This document shows positions 49,690 to 62,452 of a stretch of DNA of 64,000 nucleotides, in pieces. This DNA comes from Erigeron canadensis (Eukaryota; Streptophyta; Magnoliopsida; Asterales; Asteraceae), in NCBI RefSeq assembly GCF_010389155.1, contig NC_057767.1:24811723-24875722 (forward strand), given 5' to 3'. A program made the translations under genes and the position numbers. Below the pieces are notes generated by a model that had not been told where the DNA came from, did no database searches, and was given only the letters and a program-made list of their open reading frames with translations. Position 1 is the stretch's first letter. Every line of letters begins with the position of its first letter.

Positions 49690-51667
49690 AATTATTTTGT
49701 AACATCTAATTTGTTCATGCTAACTTTTTAGTTACCGTAGACAAATGAGGTGTTACAAAATGATTATGAAAGTTCACACTAAAAAGTGTGAACTTTTTGT
49801 TCTACACTGATGTTTATTTTCCAGTCTTAAATTTATAAACATAAAATACCTAGCTACTGTATACTACACACTTGCAGGCAGTGTACCCGATCGTATGCAG
49901 GCATGCAGTATAGTTTACTTGGTAAACCGGGGTTGAACACAAAGACTTATTAAGAAATTGTTACCAATAAAGTAATTCAAATGAAAGAGGGTTTTGTGAC
50001 TGAATTGCAACGTTGCAAAAGTTAGAGAAAAGTTAGTAATCCCGAAAGATTAATCGCAAGAATTCCGGTATAATCGGGGCAGTAATCGCCCTCAAACGAT
50101 AGTGAAAAATGATTTTGTATGACAATAATAATTAAAGGACACATATTTAGATCAGATCACATGTCAATCATCGGGTCTAAACATTACTTGCATTTGTTGA
50201 ACGACACAAAGGATAGACAAGACGAACTTCCGTTATACTTGACTCTTTAATTGCTCTAAATATAGTTATCGCTTCCGCATATAATTTCTATTCAAAATAA
50301 TTAAGCATTAAGAACCTGAGTTGATTTTTACGATTTAACCTTAAAAAGCTTTCTTCCGAACTGCTTATTCACCTAATCAGATTTCTCTATCATAAGTGTT
50401 TACACATTTGAAGTGAATTTAATTGTTTGAAATCTTTATCGTTAGTTTCTTCCGAACTCCAACGACTTTAGGTTAATTATAGACCGATTAGCCGTTTCAT
50501 AAACCAATTAAAAATGACATAAATTTCTTCCGAACTTCTAATTAAAATTATCAAGCAATAAATATAAAAGATAAAAACAATATTTAAACTCAAATAAATG
50601 CGGATCTTCGATTATACATAAAAATCTTGTTCAACAATTGCAAGTAACATCAAATTACCCTATGACATGTTCACTACCCAAGCGGGTGCAAAGAAGATTT
50701 AGCCACTCATAGTAACCAAGAAAACACAAATAGTATTAAAAGAAATCATATTGTACCGATAATTTTGATGAATTTGGAAGGAAATAATGAATCCTTGAAT
50801 AAAAATTGATATTCTTGAACAAATAGAAGATAAGAAATCGACCTACAAAAGCTTCTCCTTCGTTTTTCGTGTTTCTAGGGTTTCGAAATAGTAAAAAGTG
50901 ACATAGATTCGTCCATAAGGAATAAGAGAGTATATATATGATTTCAGAGGTTGACGATCGTTACTGATGGCTAACGCCCGTTACACGGGCTAACTACAAT
51001 TCTTTGCAATTTTCGTCCTTCAGACACTAACTCCCGTTAAGGATTTGTAACACCTATTAAGACAGATGTAACTCCCGTTGTAGAAGTTGTAACTGTCGTT
51101 ACAAACGCCATGTTCCTTGATCCTCTTAACGGCCATTAGGTATTTCTAACGCCCGTCAACCATTTCCTTTCAAAATCAGCCCTTCAGATCCTAACGACCG
51201 TTAGTCTGGTTCTAACGCCCATTAGCGAGCAGTTTAATTCCACTTTCCCTTTTGACGACAGTTAAGGTTTGTTTAACGGGAGTTAAGCTCTGGAACTCAT
51301 GAAATTTTCGTTTTAACATCCTTTTTCGACATGTCTTTCACCCGTTACATCTACGAACATCATTTCTTCATTTCTTAAGTCATTTTCAGCCATTTTCTTC
51401 CATGAACCTTCTATGGACCTAAAACCACTCGTACATACCATAAAATATCGAAAGTACATACAAATAACTAATAACTAAGCATAAAATTACCTAAAAACCA
51501 TGTGGGAAATATGTATATATTAAGTCACATCATACACACTTTTTAGTGTAGAGAAATTTATACACACTTTTATTTTTATATATTTTTACACACAAAAAAG
51601 CGTAACAAATTTTTTAATTTGTTCACACTCATTAAAAATGTGAACAAATGCAATATTGTTTGTAGTG
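49690..51667 (-). mobile_element. CACTA-type element remnant containing a dispersed repeat
   Basis: The right end reads caatattgtttgtagtg at 51651-51667, which on the minus strand is CACTACAAACAATATTG, a CACTA terminus. Subterminal repeats of the form cacactaaaaagtgtg or cacactttttagtgt occur near both sides (49770-49795 and 51535-51665). The outermost left terminus is missing. The middle, about 49840-51520, is a noncoding repeat also present at 41474-42198 and contains cttgcaggcagtgtacccg. It could be a later insertion. No transposase is encoded. Confidence 0.55.
50468..51187. repeat. Dispersed repeat, copy 2
   Basis: Matches 41474-42198 in the same orientation with few differences. The sequence continues on both sides here (from about 49840 and up to about 51500), so this is the longer copy. 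Confidence 0.85.
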
Positions 51668-52097
51668 ATTGATGAATTTGAAAAAATTAATATCAATTGT
51701 ATATTATATGGTTATGCATATACGGGCATATATACTTTGTCTATTAGCAAAGATACATCAAAAAGAGTTTTTCAAAAATATAACTTGTTTGTGGTGATAT
51801 AAAAAGAGGTTTAGAATATTTTAAAATAAATTTGAATATTGAATTTCATTTTAGATATTTTATGATTAATTTTAAATTTATATAGTTATTGAAATCATTT
51901 AAAACCTTTTTTTAATCATCATAACAATAGAACCTTAATTGTATGTATTTCTTTGAAATAACTCATTAAGGTTTTTATTGTTTATGGTGGTAAAAAAAAT
52001 GATATATATATCTACCTATATTATAGAGAGACACATTTTTTAACTGTGGATTTCTCAAAAAAAATGCCACATGGCCTTAAATAGTTGGACACTATTA

Positions 52098-52173
<76 letters not shown>

Positions 52174-54349
52174 TTTTAACAATCCATTCATCTATACTGC
52201 AAAATAGCTTTTAAGTTCATAAAATGAAGCCAAGTCAGAGTACAACAACACTATTTAGTCATTATTAATTTACTTTTTTTCCAACCAATAATTTATGGGA
52301 TTATATATAACCACTTTTTCATCATCTATGCTTTCACTTTCTCTTTCACTAACATACCCATTTCTCTTTTTTTCTTTTAAGATTTTTTTTTCAAAACATG
52401 TCCTTTTTTCATAATCTTAACAAACATTACTCACATTTAACCTACAGTTAAATGTTTTATGCAGGATTTAGACCATGATTTCACTTTTGAGAGGTATTTT
52501 TTTAACAATATATTTTTTCTATAATTTCGTTTTACTTTATTTTTAATATCATAAGTTATTGTTTCGATTATAAGATATGACCAAACATCTTTTTTTATAC
52601 TCCATATATCTACCTAATACCTATTCATACATAAATAAATATGATAAAAAGAAGAAAGATCCAAATTTTCAGGCTAGGTAGAAAGTGTTGTTTCTTTCCA
52701 AGTTTTTGTGAACAATTGAAACTTTGTTGTACCAATTTTATGATTTTTTGGTAGATTTAAATAGCATTGTTGATTTGTTGTAAGTTGTGACATGTGAAGG
52801 ATATTAAACCTATATTGAAAGGGAAAAAAAATGCAACTTAAATTCTATAATTTTTTTTTTGTTTCGTTTACTTTCAAGTGTTAGTTCTTTATGATATGGG
52901 GCTTTCTTTTCTCATGGTTGGTTTAGTTTTTTAATGGTGTTGTTTAAGTTATATTTTAATGTTTCCTGATTTATTATTTGTTTTATTTATTTATTTGATA
53001 TATAAGATTAATATTTGTAATTGTTTGTTGTATTTTTGGAATTAAAAGTTGTGACACTGAATGAGTTGTTAGCATAGTAATGAGTTGATGAATTTAATTT
53101 AATTAATGGTAATGCAAATTATTTTTTGCAACGTTGTATATATAATAACATTAAAAAGAGGCATGTTGCCAAAATAAACCAATTTATTTATATTGTTAAG
53201 CAACGTTTTAAGCTTGTTATGCCTTTTAATATATGGTTGGGCTATCTTGATTCTTGAATATGCGTCTTTGTGGCTTATTAGTTTTTTTTTTATACTTTTG
53301 TGTTTCTAAAAAGGAATTCAAAATTACATGAGTTTCTAAGAATAATTTTTGTACAACAGTATGTAGTTTTGAAGGTCTCAATAATTACTTTGATGTTTGT
53401 GAGTTTATCTAGCCTTACAATATAATGTATGTATATGGTTGTCGTATGGAATTCCTTTTATTTACATATCAAAATAACTAACATTTTTCTTTTTCAAATT
53501 TAAGGTGTCAATTTCAAGAAGGTTACTTCTACATGTGTGTTGCTTTTGATCTGTTATTATTAAACTAACAATGTTTTTTTCATAATGCTTTTTAAAAATA
53601 CATTGAAATGAAAAAATGTTAATTGTGTATTTGGATCAATCTTTGTACATTGGTTTCAAGATTGATAAAATATTTGTCATTTTTCTTTAAACAAGTTTAT
53701 CATGGCAAAATATTGATGAACAAATCAAACAAACTATGGATGAATATTGAATAGTTATGTTGGTAGCCTATTTAAACATTTTAGACTGGACTAGACAATG
53801 ATGGAGTCAATTGGAGTGTGGTTTTGGTTGGACAAGTATGGTCAAACAAGACTATTGAAAGACTTTGTTGGACGGTTGATAGTGAAGTATGGTCTTGATG
53901 AACATGACTTATTTGTATAGGTAGATATCACTATATATTGTATTTTACTATTTTTAATCTACACTTGTAGCAAGTAATAGATATAGAAGTAACGTAAATT
54001 GATATATATGGTTATTAATTTAAAATGAAAAACAGAAATAAGTAATATTATTTTATTAGGTTAGATTAAAAGTTAGGATCCTGATTTTGAAAAGACACAA
54101 GTTAAAAGTTTTTTTTTTCTTTTATATTAGAAGTTATGTGTTTATTGATATTAAACTAAAACTACTTCAAAAAAATAAACCAGTGAAAGCTTCACACTAA
54201 AAATGTGGTCTTTGCAAACCAAACATCAAAAAACCTATATTAAAATAAAAATGTTTGTTACAAAATACAATACACATAACATTAAATTTATACAATATGT
54301 TTAATATATCATTTGTATATTACTTTTTGTGGGTTGCACAACCAAAAAT
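51668..54349. other. AT-rich intergenic region with a long (TA)n
   Basis: A (TA)n tract covers about 52102-52171. The segment 52250-52500 has pyrimidine-rich, leader-like sequence with one exon-like scrap, but no ORF that I can defend. The rest is AT-rich without recognisable genes. Confidence 0.4.
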
Positions 54350-54552
54350 TCTCTATATATATTAAGAAAAGTGAAGGTGGTATTATCACACAGCTAATTA
54401 GGTTTGACCTCTTACAAGCTGATTTTTTAATTTATAAATATATAATAAATAAATAATGTGCCTGACCTCATGTTTTTAATAGATTACAAAATTGGCATGT
54501 GAGAGGGATTTCACCTAACTTAAGTACTTAACAGTACTACCTTCACTTCCTT

Positions 54553-54583
<31 letters not shown>

Positions 54584-55379
54584 AGTGTTATTTATTTATA
54601 AAATTTTTTTTAAATAAAAACAAAAATGAATTACAAAAGAAAAAAAGAATGCTCAAGTGTCTAACAAAAATAGTGAAATGGAATTGAAATAGTATGAAAT
54701 CAATGTTAAAGTCTAAATGCAAATAGTGTGAAATTAATCTAAAAGTCAAAATATTTGAAATGTATATCGAATAGAAATGAAATAAATACAAATTATACAA
54801 CAATATAGTTAATATCACTTAGTTAAATTAAATGTTAATAATTTTTTTTAGAACGACAAAGTATATAAATATAAATAAGATCTAGCAAAGTACTAGAAAG
54901 CCAAAGTACAAAAGATAATTACAATACAATTACAAAAGCAAACACGCTATTTAAGAGCCAACAAACACGTAAACAACACCTAGATAATTCCCCCATGGCT
55001 TAAAAGGTGAAAAAACTCGTGCCAATTACAGTAATCCAAGACACGAGAAAACCCTCATGAGACGAAAGCTGAGCCACCAGTTAGATTACTTAGTGTTACT
55101 AAATACTATTCTTAAAGCCTAGATGAAGGAGGGTAAATCACCAATAAAGATAAGTGAAGATGTTAAAAAGAACATGATAAAAAAGGTTTCAAAAGGTAAG
55201 TTAATGGTTCTATATAAAAAGAAAAGATGAAAGAGATGAGGAAGTGAAGTTGACGTGACAATAAAAAATGAAAACGAAATAGGTAAACGATTATGAATAG
55301 TCTAATGTATATGTCATTGACAAAACATAAAGAAAAATTATTTAGTGGGTTGTGCATTCCACAACCGGATACACGCTAG
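54350..55379 (+). mobile_element. Short non-autonomous Helitron, about 1 kb
   Basis: The 5' end TCTCTATATATATTAAGAAAA follows a T. The 3' end has the stem-loop GGTTGTG-cattc-CACAACC (about 55348-55366), nine bases, then CTAG (55376-55379) and T. The sequence just before the 5' end contains a similar stem-loop (gggttgcacaacc), possibly the end of an earlier copy. The interior is AT-rich and has no protein-like ORF. Confidence 0.6.
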
Positions 55380-55666
55380 TATATATATATATATACTTGT
55401 TAGTATTATATAGACAAAATGATGAATTAACTATGAGTTATTTCAAAGAAATAAATACAATTAAGGTTTTAATTGTTTATGGTGATACAAAAAGAGGTTT
55501 TAGGAAGACACATGTCAAGTTGTGTTTGGCTAAAAATTTGCCAAATGGCTACAAATCGGCTCTGCACCCTCGTCCTTATAAGACACAATGTATAAAACAA
55601 ATAATAAAGTGAAAGCTAATATAGTATGATGGAGCCACTTAATGACATGTGTCATATATTGATTGG

Positions 55667-56342
55667 TAGGGGTGAGCAAAAACCAAACCGAAAACCGTAA
55701 AAGCCATAAAAACCGAAAAATCCGAACCAAAAATACCGAAAACCATTGGTTTTGGTTATCTAAAAGCCGAAAGTTATGGTTCAGTTTTGGTTTCTAATGA
55801 AAAACTGAACCATAAAAACCGAACCGAACTAAAACTATATATATTGATTACTTTATTTTATATTTATATCATTTTATTATTAATTTTTGGTAAATATGTT
55901 AATATATTTGCATTTTTAGATGTATATAATAATATCATTTATATGTTTAAGTGAAAATACACAACAAGATTGATTTGCTTTAATAAATGTATAATTAAAC
56001 AACGCGCAAAAGATATAAATAATTATATATAAAATTCGTTTAAAGTTTGTACAACTTACTTTTATGGATTTGTTGTCATTGTTGTAGTGTTATTGTTGCT
56101 AATATTTTTTTGAAAAACTGTTGAAATTAATTATGGTGTAATTATATGATATAAACTTATAGACTATTCAAGCTCAATTTGACCCCAACCACAAGTGGTA
56201 AAAATCAACTAAAATTGAAAAGTCGAACCGAAATTAACTTAAAACCAAAAACCAATGGTTTTAGTTTTTAAAAACCGAATTATAACGGTTTGGTCTCGAT
56301 TTTAATCAAAAACCGACCCAAACCGAACCGTACTCACCCCTA
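55667..56342. mobile_element. Non-autonomous hAT-type element, AAACCGAACC-rich
   Basis: The ends are TAGGGGTGAGCAAAA and ACTCACCCCTA. The interior near both ends is made of aaaaccgaacc-type repeats in opposite orientations, around an AT-rich centre. The 8-bp flanks ttgattgg and ttaggtgg agree at five positions, so a duplication is only weakly supported. End sequence resembles the element at 36495-36792. Confidence 0.65.
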
Positions 56343-58804
56343 TTAGGTGGTAAGGAAATTATGACCAAATAATTCACTTATTTTTAAGTTGTCATAAATT
56401 GGACATACACCCTCAAAATTGACTACTCAGATAATTTTCTCTTTTTTTAAATATACTATTATATTTCTATATATCATTTGTCTAAGATATACCATTTTAT
56501 ATTCTAAGCCCATTAAGTTATATATTTATATATTAAGCCCATAAATAAACTAAAATGTTGGGAAATAATCGATCCACTACCAAACACTATAATATTTATG
56601 CTTTTCTTCTCTTTTCGTTTTATCAATTTGAAACTATCTCCGACGACTCCATCGATTTTCATTTAGGCCTCTTTATTTTTCATAAGATTTGTGTCTAAAT
56701 CTAAGTGTCGGTTTAAAATGTTGAAAGGTGATTTAAATGTTTGAAATCTGAATCATTAAAACTAATTGTTCATCTAAAAACATCTAAAAACCTATATATA
56801 CCTATATATTTAGACACATTTATTTTGTCACTATGGGTATGTTTGTTAGCAAGTTTTTAAGAGTATCAAGATCTATGATTTTGAGAAAAAAAAAAAACTT
56901 CTATTATATAAAAAGTCTCAGTTTCATTAAAAAAGCTTCAAGTTTTAGGTTGAAGCTAACAACTTCAAGTCCAACTTCACTTCCACCAGTATTTGAGATT
57001 GGGCTATAACTTCTAAAATGTAAAAATACTCTACTATCTTTTTTTTCTTTCACCATGAACTTCTACACTATGTATAAGATATGCAAAATACTTCCTTTTG
57101 ATTTTTTATGTAATGATCTTACCCAAATTTGTATATAACGTTCAGCGGCCGACCACTTTTAAGATTAATTCCATATCAAAAAAGATTTCGATACACAATA
57201 TTTTAAAAAAAAATATTATTATCAAATTTTAACATATCTTATTTATAAGCAAGTTATAACTCTGTATATTAACTCTACTAGCCTAAGCTGAGTACAAAAG
57301 ATGCAAGCTAAAGGTCTAATCGTTGTATGAGTTAATATTATGGATGCACACACTCTTGAGTCTCTAATGCAGGTTTATATAGGCATCAACCATGCCTTAT
57401 ATGCTGTCCATTGTCTTCCACACGTGTTGATCCAACGACTTTTGCATGATCAGTACCAGGTGAGAGTAACACCGTCCTTTATGTTCCTCATATGCTTTCA
57501 AAGCATGATTGTGCAGGCACATGACAATAGACACCTCGTATAATGTTTACAATCACCGAATGATATTCTAGAATGTTCTTTCTAATGCTTATCTAGATAG
57601 GTGATGTTTATACAAAGTTGTATAACAACATTAGAGCACTTGCAATATTCTAAGCTGTATAGTACCTTCCAAGCTGACTGTAAGAACTAAGTTGACTTCC
57701 ACCCATCAACTTGGCCTTCCATCCTTGATCTTCATCTTTGACTTTAGACCAAGTTCTTATCTTCTAATTGATGTAGTTTGAATGACACCATCTTATTATC
57801 TTTACATTGAAGATGTTTAGGCTGATTCAACTTGGATCAGTACAAGCTGACTTAGCTACAAACCAAAGAGTTAAGCATTTCTTAATTTGTTTGTCATCTT
57901 CAAATTAGATTTTTCTATGAACAACTTAACTCCAACAATAACTATTAATTATGTTATAAGTTATAACGACAATTTAATATGTTTTACCCGCATATTATTT
58001 GAAAAACAACCTATTATACATTATATACATTATTAATTATTGTTATCTTATTATAATATATAATATACATAAATCCATACAATAATGGATAAAAAATACA
58101 GTACAATTAATGGACACATAAAAAAAGAGAGAAACATATGCATACTTCAATTTCAATCTAACCTATCGACGGTTTAAACACCACAGCCGCCAACCTCCTC
58201 ATACCAATATATACTTCCCATTTTTTATTCTGTGTTTTTTTGGAACGAGAAAAAGAAAACAAAATTAGGTTCTTGTGTTTTTTTCTTTTTCCTAAATATA
58301 GATAAAATTGTGGCAGCTGAGGACGATGGCCGGAGGCTAGCAGACCACGGTGTTTGTTCCTTGATCTGATTGGTTTAAAACCCAATTGTTGTATTCCTTC
58401 TTTCTCCTCCTTTCTTGTTTTTAGATTCAAAATCTATTTTGAAGATTTTGTTTGTCTGAGTATTTAAGAGGTTTCTCATACTTTGCATCGATCCGAAAAA
58501 TTTCAAAGGTATTGACGCATATTTGTTATGTATCTTCTCTAATCACTGATTATTAATTTACTTCTTTTGCTTTGTATCTAAAAGTAATTTTGTTTAAGGT
58601 TAGGTTTTTCTTCTTTATAAAAATAGACATTTTATTATAATATTTCTTTTTTCAGGTTTTTTTTCCATCTTGTCTAACACCAGCAAATTAATTTAACATA
58701 AACTTTACACAAAGTTTTGAAAAATAGGTATCTTTTCATTGTGTTACAGGAGCTTTATCACTAGAAAAGATGAGGTTTATCAAGATTAGTATAGCAAACC
58801 TTCA
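56343..58804. other. Intergenic region, no supported gene
   Basis: Only short chance ORFs (57340-57543 plus, 58158-58430 minus). The stretch 58440-58780 looks like plant leader sequence with donor-like sites near 58508 and 58590, which may belong to the TIR relic that follows. Confidence 0.35.
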
Positions 58805-58882
58805 ATGGCGTCTTATTCAACATCATCGGGTTCTAAAGACTTGACTGTAGACGTGTTTTTGAGGTTCAGAATTACTTGCTAG
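58805..58882 (+). pseudogene. TIR-domain (TNL resistance gene) N-terminal scrap
   Basis: A 25-codon frame from ATG 58805 begins MASYSTSSG and contains VDVFLRFR before TAG 58880. Plant TIR-NBS-LRR proteins typically start with a Ser-rich stretch followed by YDVFLSFRG, the first beta strand of the TIR domain. The Gly and the following EDTR are not present, and no NBS or LRR sequence follows. The piece is too short to be certain, but the order and spacing fit well. Confidence 0.45.
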
Positions 58883-59952
58883 GTATAATTTCATACTTTT
58901 GAAACTTTAATATTAGTTTCATAATACTTTTTCTTATTAGGATTTAAAAAAAAAAAGTTGTAGAGAATCACAATTTAGAAAGCGTTATTACATTCTTTAT
59001 ACATCCATGTAATGAATTTAAGCCTTTTTTTACGGTGTTGTTTCAACACTTTCGCATTGGAATTTGATGTTCTTAATTTTTGATGATGTGTACCTGTTAT
59101 TTATCCATGATTATTATTTTAATATAAGACGTTCGTATCATTTTATATTTGAAATTGAGTAAGAATTAGAACGAACATATAAAAAATGTAACCCGTGCCC
59201 CGACTATAGAATTTTGGGTATCCCGACCAGGCACTTTCTGCTGCAACGTCTATAACAACCCTCATTTTTAATATTATATATGTGCTAGTTAGTTGCCTAT
59301 GATCTTGCAAGCCATAGTTATATTAGAAGCTAGTAGATAATGCCCCTAAATTAGCAATCTAAAACTATTATTTAGTTCTAAATTAAATTTAATAAAAATA
59401 CCATTGAACAAAAATTTTGTTGTTAATCAATTAAGTTATATAAATAATAATGTAAGACTTACAAATTGAGATAACAATCAAGAATTCTTAAAAATGTTCA
59501 ACAATTTAATCACCAAGCAAAATTTAAGTAAATGACAAGAAAATAAAAATGACCATCTCAAAGTATATTTATAAACTAATAGGTACATAAAAATGCTTAA
59601 TAAGTGTATAAATGTCTAATAAAAATACAAGTTAATAACTAATGGATCAAGTAACAAATTTTAAAACACAAATGTATATGTATATATATACACGACACAT
59701 ACATATATATACAAGGTTGTAAATAACGCTTCACGGTGATTCGATGGCTAGTGACCTTTAAGGTTAAATTCCCTTTCGCGGAGTTATAACGGCGTTATAA
59801 CGGAGACTATAAATTATAAAGAAATATATTTTAAAAAATTTATATATATTACCAATATCATAATAAAATAAGTCAATAGTCATAAAAAAAACTATTTAAC
59901 TTTCAATATTCTGTAGGTATTAAAATTAATGTGTTTTACCTTTCATATATTT

Positions 59953-59983
<31 letters not shown>

Positions 59984-60465
59984 ACTCTTTATAATACACT
60001 TTTAGCAATATATCAGTAATAGGTACGGAGTAATATTTAAAATATATGGAAAAGATATATATATATTTAACAAAAGGATTAAATTTGATAGGGCTTGCTA
60101 GCTGTAAACCTCAAATTTGATATTGGCCTGCTGTAAACCTCAACCCTTCATTCATTTCATTTTTTATTACTACATATATATCATATATATGTGAACATGT
60201 GATCGTATCTTCTGTTCTCTCACCTTTCTCTCTTTTTGCTTCTTCAACTTCAAATATATAGTGAATCAACACCGTTTGAAAATGACCACCTCCTGATCAA
60301 CTTACGGCATGGATGTAAAGGTTTTTTTGAATGGCAATCATTCTTGTATTTGATTAACCTATTTTTTCTTCCTTCTTTTATCTTCTATTGAAATTGTTAA
60401 ATATGCTAGTGACTTTGAACTGTTTGTGATTTGCATAAGAGGTTTATTTTTTAACCTAAACTATA
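58883..60465. other. AT-rich intergenic region
   Basis: No gene recognised. A phrase ataacaaccctcattttt at about 59262 resembles the start of the gypsy-type LTRs, but no matching end was found. (TA)n at about 59959-59982. Confidence 0.4.
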
Positions 60466-60895
60466 CGAAACTTGTAAAGTTGGTCAAGTTTAGGTCTCGA
60501 CTTGTATTAATTTTGAACCTGAAAACTCATTTGGGTTTTGGTTCAGGTTATGTCAATCAAGTTTGCGACTTGTAAATTTGAACAATTTTAGGGTTTTTTT
60601 TTTTTTTGTAAGAAACTTGTAATCTTATTTAAGTTTAGGTCTCGACTTGTATTAATTTTGAACCTGAAAACTCATTTGGGTTTTGGTTCAGGTTATGTCA
60701 ATCAAGTTTGCGACTTGTAAATTTGAACAATTTTAGGTTTTGTTTTGTTTTTGTAAGAAACTTGTAATCTTATTTAAGTTTAGATCTAGACTTGTACTAA
60801 TTTTAAACTTGAAAACTCACTTCAGTTTTGGTTTGAATTGGGTCAATTAAGTTTGAGATTTGTAGACTTAAATAATTTTAGGTTCTGACTTACAA
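60466..60895. repeat. Tandem repeat, period 145 bp, three copies
   Basis: The phrase aagtttaggtctcgacttgt starts at 60486 and 60631, and a diverged copy (aagtttagatctagacttgt) at 60776. The first two copies are nearly identical, including a T-run and gtaagaaacttgtaatctt; the third has more changes. Confidence 0.85.
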
Positions 60896-61174
60896 TGATG
60901 GGTTGTTTTTTATCTAAAAAAAAAAAATCAAAACTGGGATTTTGTCAAAATTTATGTTTTGCACGTTTTCGTTAATTAAGTATATGAATGGACTGTGATA
61001 GTCATTGATTGTATTTGCTGTTATTTTTATTCTTTTGTGAAAACTATGTGTTTTTAAAGAATAATTTGAATTGTATTTCTTATATTTTTGTTTTGGTGCA
61101 TTTTTGTTTGTTTGTCTTGATTGTATTTGGCACTACGGTTTGTGACTCTTCATAATTGTGTGTACGATCCATTT

Positions 61175-61849
61175 ATGGAAGATCAGACTCCTGAAGCATA
61201 TCATCCGTTGATGCGGTTTTTGCAACGTTCTCGTATACGCCATTTGATTTCTATGAATCCAGTTATTTGGGAACGTTATGTTAATGATTTCTGGACTAGT
61301 GTTACATATCATCCTGCTCGAGATGGTAATCAGGCTTACATCCGGGCGGTTGTAAATGGTAGAGAGCTGACTTTTACTATGCAAGAGATGTGTTCAGCAC
61401 TACAGCTTGGAGATGCGGCTCAGTTTGATGAAAGGATTGAATTTCCTTTGACTTTGCGAAATGGTGCTGAAGATAGAATGGGATATCTTTCTACGTTTAC
61501 TAAGAACAAAGGTATCAAGAAACCTGGTTTCTTTGAGCAATGGAGATTTTTTGCTCATATCATTGTTTCTTGCTTTGGACAGAAGAAAAGCGGTTTTGAT
61601 TCTTTGAATGGACGAGAGTTCTCCATGATGATAGCTCTCACTTACAATAAACCGTTCAGTTTTGCTAAGTTTTTGTGGGAGAATCTTCGGTCAAATATTT
61701 CTACAGCTCTTGATAGTCGGTTTTTGATGTATCCGAGATTTATCACCGCTATCATTAATGATCGGTTGCCTGGTTTGATGCCTGTCGGCAAATTGTTGAA
61801 GGTTAATGTTTGTTGGGACACGTATCTTTCATACCATGACTTCTCATGA
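61175..61849 (+). pseudogene. Retroelement-type ORF, part 1 (Asteraceae family), frameshifted at its end
   Basis: An open frame runs from ATG 61175 (224 codons). It has the order YHPLMRFLQRSRIRHLISMNP, VIWERYVNDFWTSV, VNGRELTFTMQEMCSALQLGD, FFEQWRFFAHIIVSC, FSMMIALTYNKPFSFAKFLWENL and RFLMYPRFITAIIND. This matches a pattern I recall from many proteins predicted in Asteraceae genomes, usually linked to retroelements and sometimes mislabelled longin-like: a short helix, VKQFW..., a QLQL-like motif, QWRFLVHT, and FLMYPRF. Its role may be gag-like, but this is not established. The frame is lost at about 61820, and the text continues in another frame (TSHDNGRTDEE...). Confidence 0.6.
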
Positions 61850-62452
61850 TAATGGTAGAACTGATGAAGAACTACGGGTGCCGTTGTTTGGTCATTTGGT
61901 GGATGTGCATTATGTTGCGCCTGTTGATGATGGCTGGGAGGATGATGATTTTGTTGCTCCTCGGGGTCAAATACCAGATCCTGCTACTGTGATCCTCAGA
62001 TTCCGTTACCTGATTAGGCTGTTGTTCCCGAGGTACATATTGTTTATGTTGTTGTCGACATACACTATCGAGACCATCCAGTGCATAGACCTCCTGATCC
62101 TGTAGATGCTTTTCTTGATCATGTTCTTGAGGATGATTGACCTCTTCTTGATATGTCACTTATCTATACCGGATGGTGATTTCTTTACTGACAGTGCTGG
62201 CTTGGATAAATCTGTTGATTGGGGTTCTGATGCAGCCTTCCTTGGGCTTGATTTTTCTACTCCTGGTTTTGGTTCTACTGTTGGACCTTCTACTAGTATT
62301 GGTCCGTCAATCACTCGTCTTGGTTTGGTTCCATATTCTGTTTCCACTTCTCTTTCAAGTGATGCTAGTACTCCTTCAGGGTATGTATATGGAAGAAGTG
62401 ATTCCTGTGTCACCAGTGGAAAAACGAAAGCGCAACGATTCTAAAGAAGAGG
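61850..62452 (+). pseudogene. Retroelement-type ORF, middle part, several frame changes
   Basis: Protein-like text continues but moves between frames: VPLFGHLVDVHYVAPVDDGW (frame of 61806), then HIVYVVVDIHYRDHP, and DFFTDSAGLDKSVDWGSDAAF up to about 62444. Rich in Asp, Pro and Ser, suggesting a linker region. At least two or three frameshifts are needed to connect it. Confidence 0.45.

Noticed and set aside
58158..58430. 90-codon minus-strand ORF
   Set aside because: Lys- and Arg-rich low-complexity translation opposite a pyrimidine-rich, leader-like region; no similarity recognised.
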